A stretch of DNA of 8,097 nt from Oscillatoria sp. Prado101. Lineage in GTDB: Bacteria > Cyanobacteriota > Cyanobacteriia > Cyanobacteriales > Oscillatoriaceae. Below are positions 6,392 through 8,097 of this stretch, one piece after another (within the stretch, counting starts at the first letter, position 1; the number at the start of each line of letters is the position of its first letter). The position numbers were made by a program, and so were the translations under genes. The notes under the pieces were generated by a model. That model did not search any database. It was not told the origin of the DNA and worked only from the letters and a program-made list of their open reading frames with translations. The stretch covers positions 1 through 8,097 of the forward strand of contig JALOOK010000186.1 of NCBI GenBank assembly GCA_025454445.1, read 5' to 3'.

Positions 6392-6400
6392 TGATATACT
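6372..6400 (+). promoter_or_regulatory. ubiA promoter with extended -10
   Basis: TG-A-TATACT (6392-6400) is an extended -10 element. GTGAAA (6372-6377, 4/6 match to TTGACA) lies 17 bp upstream of TATACT. Transcription should start near 6406-6408, about 60 bp before the chosen ubiA ATG. Confidence 0.55.
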
Positions 6401-6405
6401 AAGTC

Positions 6406-6420
6406 GGGCTACAGTAGCCC
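6406..6420 (+). promoter_or_regulatory. GGGCTA-CAG-TAGCCC inverted repeat at predicted +1
   Basis: Perfect 6-bp arms with a 3-nt loop coincide with the predicted transcription start. It could be an operator or a 5'-end stabilising hairpin in the ubiA transcript. It directly abuts the upstream GTG at 6422, which makes that GTG a poor ribosome site. Confidence 0.45.
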
Positions 6421-6469
6421 AGTGAGTCTCCTAATTCCGAATTCTCCTGCAGGCACTTTAGACACAACC

Positions 6470-7357
6470 ATGCTAACCGAGCAAGAAGGCAAAGCTGAAC
6501 CGATTTGGCTGAGGATCGTTAGACTTCTCAGGTGGGACAAGCCCTCAGGACGCCTGATTTTGATGATTCCCGCCCTCTGGGCTGTGTTTTTGGCCGCCGG
6601 CGGGAAGCCACCGGCACCCCTGGTGGGCGTGATTGTCTTGGGCACTATGTCCACCAGCGCCGCCGGTTGCGCGATCAACGACCTCTGGGACAGAGATATT
6701 GACCCGCAAGTGGAAAGAACGCGCAATCGCCCCCTGGCTTCCCGCGCCCTCAGCGTTCGCACCGGCATCGTCTTGGCCATTCTCTCGCTGGCTTGCGCCG
6801 CCGTTCTGGCGCTGTACCTCACTCCCCTGAGTTTCTGGCTGTGCGTCGCCGCCGTGCCGGTGATTGTCCTCTACCCCCTTGCAAAACGAATGTTTCCAGT
6901 ACCACAGCTTGTACTCTCAATAGCTTGGGGATTCGCGGTTTTGATCAGCTGGAGTGCAGTTACAGGCACATTAGAATTGCAAACCTGGCTGCTTTGGGCG
7001 GCTACTGTCTTCTGGACTTTGGGCTTCGACACTGTGTACGCAATGAGCGATCGCGAAGATGACCAGCGACTGGGAGTTAACTCCAGCGCCCTGTTCTTTG
7101 GCGAGTACGCCGCCGAGGCTGTGGCCTTTTTCTTTGCCGGCACCGCCGCTATGCTAGCTTGTATGGGGGGGCTGATGCACCTTTACATTACTTTTTGGAT
7201 GGCTTTGGCTGTCTCTGTCGCCATCTGGACTTGGCAGTACATCCAGCTGAGAAATGAAAATCTCCCAAAACCAGTCTACGGGAAGATATTTGCCCAGAAT
7301 GTCTGGATTGGCTTTATTTTACTCGCCGGCATGATTATAGGAATTTTGACTAGATAA
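6470..7357 (+). CDS. ubiA: 4-hydroxybenzoate polyprenyltransferase (plastoquinone synthesis)
   Basis: This membrane enzyme attaches the polyprenyl (solanesyl) tail to 4-hydroxybenzoate, an early step of plastoquinone-9 synthesis in cyanobacteria. The 295 residues show both Asp-rich Mg-diphosphate motifs. NDLWDRDID (70-78) is followed by PQVERTRNRPLASRALS, and DTVYAMSDREDD (187-198) by QRLGVNSSALFFG. About eight hydrophobic segments are present. The strings YLTPLSFWLCVAAVPVIV and PVPQLVLSIAWGFAVLISWS match my recollection of Synechocystis Slr0926 almost exactly. The frame is open from GTG 6422, but I choose ATG 6470. It gives the family length and a short pre-domain tail, and the GTG sits against a hairpin at the predicted +1. 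Neither start has a strong Shine-Dalgarno. It is divergent from ppx and 84 bp upstream of the LOG-like gene. Confidence 0.95.
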   Translation: MLTEQEGKAEPIWLRIVRLLRWDKPSGRLILMIPALWAVFLAAGGKPPAPLVGVIVLGTMSTSAAGCAINDLWDRDIDPQVERTRNRPLASRALSVRTGIVLAILSLACAAVLALYLTPLSFWLCVAAVPVIVLYPLAKRMFPVPQLVLSIAWGFAVLISWSAVTGTLELQTWLLWAATVFWTLGFDTVYAMSDREDDQRLGVNSSALFFGEYAAEAVAFFFAGTAAMLACMGGLMHLYITFWMALAVSVAIWTWQYIQLRNENLPKPVYGKIFAQNVWIGFILLAGMIIGILTR

Positions 7358-7360
7358 GGA

Positions 7361-7390
7361 ACCGCAGACGCACGCAGATGGACGCCGATG
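7361..7390 (+). repeat. three 10-bp tandem repeats after ubiA
   Basis: ACCGCAGACG, CACGCAGATG and GACGCCGATG are consecutive decamers of consensus nACGCAGATG between ubiA and the next gene. Short tandem arrays of this kind are familiar in filamentous cyanobacterial spacers. Confidence 0.65.
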
Positions 7391-7441
7391 AAGGACTGGC
7401 ATCTGGAATGCCGGCATGGCAAAAGCGGTGGTATTTATGGG

Positions 7442-7930
7442 ATGAAAAAAATTGTGATTGGAGTGATGGGACCGGGTGCCGGTGCTACAGCAGCTGACAT
7501 GCAAAATGCCTTTGAAATTGGCAAAATTATCGCCAAATCAGGTTGGGTTCTGCTCACCGGCGGTAGGGATGCCGGTGTCATGGATGCCGCAAATATTGGT
7601 GCCAAAGAGGCTAATGGCCTTACTGTCGGCATCCTGCCGGCGGACGGCACCGGCCTTATTTCTACCGCAGTGGATATTGCCATTTTCACCGGCATGGGCA
7701 GCGCTCGCAATAATATCAATGTTCTTTCGAGTGATGTGGTGATTGCCTGCGGTATGGGTGCGGGGACTGCTTCAGAAATTGCCCTCGCCATCAAGGCGAA
7801 TAAGAAAGTTATTTTATTAAATGATGACGAATCCAGTCAGGTTTTTTTCAAAAGGCTTTCGCCAGAAAATGTTTTTGTGGCTGAGAGTCCTGAAGAGGCA
7901 ATTGGCATAGTTAGAGAGGTGTTAGGATAA
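7442..7930 (+). CDS. TIGR00725 / LOG-like Rossmann-fold protein
   Basis: This 162-residue protein is of the MoCo-carrier/LOG-like superfamily. No substrate is established for this branch. The glycine-rich start KIVIGVMGPGAGAT (3-16) and GKIIAKSGWVLLTGGRDAG (27-45) precede VMDAANIGAKEANGLTVGIL (46-65). SARNNINVLSSDVVIACG (87-104) is followed by GAGTASEIALAI (107-118), which takes the place of the PGGxGTxxE motif of the cytokinin-activating LOG enzymes. The change to GMGAGTASE makes phosphoribohydrolase activity uncertain. Length matches the subfamily (about 160). The frame is open from 7388, but ATG 7442 opens directly with the first beta strand. A GGTGG (7427-7431) lies 10 bases upstream as a possible ribosome site. 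It lies 84 bp after ubiA and may be co-transcribed with it. A perfect hairpin begins 10 bp past its stop. Confidence 0.88.
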   Translation: MKKIVIGVMGPGAGATAADMQNAFEIGKIIAKSGWVLLTGGRDAGVMDAANIGAKEANGLTVGILPADGTGLISTAVDIAIFTGMGSARNNINVLSSDVVIACGMGAGTASEIALAIKANKKVILLNDDESSQVFFKRLSPENVFVAESPEEAIGIVREVLG

Positions 7931-7940
7931 TTTTTGATAT

Positions 7941-7969
7941 CTCGTTCCCAGGTAGAACCTGGGAACGAG
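7941..7969 (+). terminator. perfect 13-bp REP-like hairpin
   Basis: CTCGTTCCCAGGT (7941-7953) and ACCTGGGAACGAG (7957-7969) pair perfectly around AGA, 10 bp after the stop of the LOG-like gene. No U-run follows on the plus strand. It may stabilise or weakly terminate the transcript, or simply be a dispersed palindrome. This CTCGTTCCCAGG type recurs in cyanobacterial intergenic DNA in my recollection. Confidence 0.7.
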
Positions 7970-8000
7970 AAGAATCACTGGTAACGAGAAATATAAGGCG

Positions 8001-8025
8001 TAGGACAGCCGTCAAGGCTGTCCTA
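8001..8025. repeat. perfect 10-bp hairpin TAGGACAGCC
   Basis: TAGGACAGCC (8001-8010) and GGCTGTCCTA (8016-8025) pair perfectly around GTCAA. It is the second strong palindrome in the gap after the LOG-like gene. It could be the terminator side of a convergent minus-strand gene or a dispersed repeat. Confidence 0.7.
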
Positions 8026-8062
8026 GGAGCAACAGCAAACGAGAAGAGGATAAATTGGGAAG

Positions 8063-8097
8063 TTATTGCTTGAAGTAATTCCCCACAATTTGCAGGA
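8063..8097 (-). CDS. possible C-terminus of gene running off right edge
   Basis: On the minus strand the last codons read LQIVGNYFKQ and then TAA (8063-8065). The short hydrophobic-polar ending looks protein-like, and a convergent gene would fit the two hairpins in the gap. Only ten residues are visible, so no family can be named and chance is possible. Confidence 0.28.
   Translation of the reverse strand, partial: LQIVGNYFKQ

Noticed and set aside
6422..6469. GTG start for UbiA 16 codons upstream
   Set aside because: It abuts a hairpin at the predicted transcription start, lacks a Shine-Dalgarno and adds residues not expected in the family. It remains possible.
7388..7441. 18-codon upstream extension of the LOG-like protein
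   Set aside because: The extra codons include part of the decamer repeat, and the Rossmann strand starts at ATG 7442.
8052..8091. Imperfect stem-loop AAATTG...CAATTT at the right edge
   Set aside because: The stem has bulges and overlaps the possible gene end; it is too weak to call a feature.

Overview
The window looks like chromosomal DNA from a filamentous cyanobacterium of the Oscillatoriales type. Three things support this. The 4-hydroxybenzoate polyprenyltransferase closely resembles the cyanobacterial enzyme of plastoquinone synthesis. A lone MlaE-type permease is followed by a DUF3119 gene, a cyanobacterial pairing. There are two HIP1 octamers (GCGATCGC at 2121-2128 and 7047-7054) and many palindromic intergenic repeats. 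The exact genus is inference.

Left part (1-1900): 1-288 holds no gene I can recognise. Then come two minus-strand genes in likely operon order: an MlaE/Ycf63-type lipid-transport permease (743-1558, TTG start) and a small DUF3119 membrane protein (289-678, GTG start). A minisatellite of about eight 21-22 bp units carrying GGAGCTCC palindromes (1634-1821) lies just upstream of the permease start.

Middle (1900-4454): a strong-looking plus-strand promoter (1979-2007) with dyad symmetry in and upstream of it faces a decayed C-terminal fragment of a Rieske-type oxygenase (2216-2470). Next is an intact, lower-G+C gene for an exported protein with an N-terminal helical region and a C-terminal VMO-I beta-prism domain (2558-3841). 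The 600 bp that follow are gene-free. They hold two head-to-tail copies of a repeat element with imperfect inverted ends, then a cluster of AAACCGGGTTT-family palindromes.

Right part (4455-8097): a Ppx/GppA phosphatase (4455-6098, minus) is divergent from a UbiA prenyltransferase of plastoquinone biosynthesis (6470-7357, plus). The latter has a recognisable extended -10 promoter and an inverted repeat at the predicted transcription start. A TIGR00725/LOG-like nucleotide-binding-fold protein (7442-7930) follows in the same direction. Two perfect REP-like hairpins and the possible last codons of a minus-strand gene end the window.

The functional genes are mostly housekeeping: envelope or thylakoid lipid traffic, polyphosphate/(p)ppGpp metabolism and quinone synthesis. 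I see no defence system, CRISPR array, transposase or RNA gene. The accessory interest lies in the 1.6-4.45 kb stretch, with its repeats, gene remnant and VMO-I protein.
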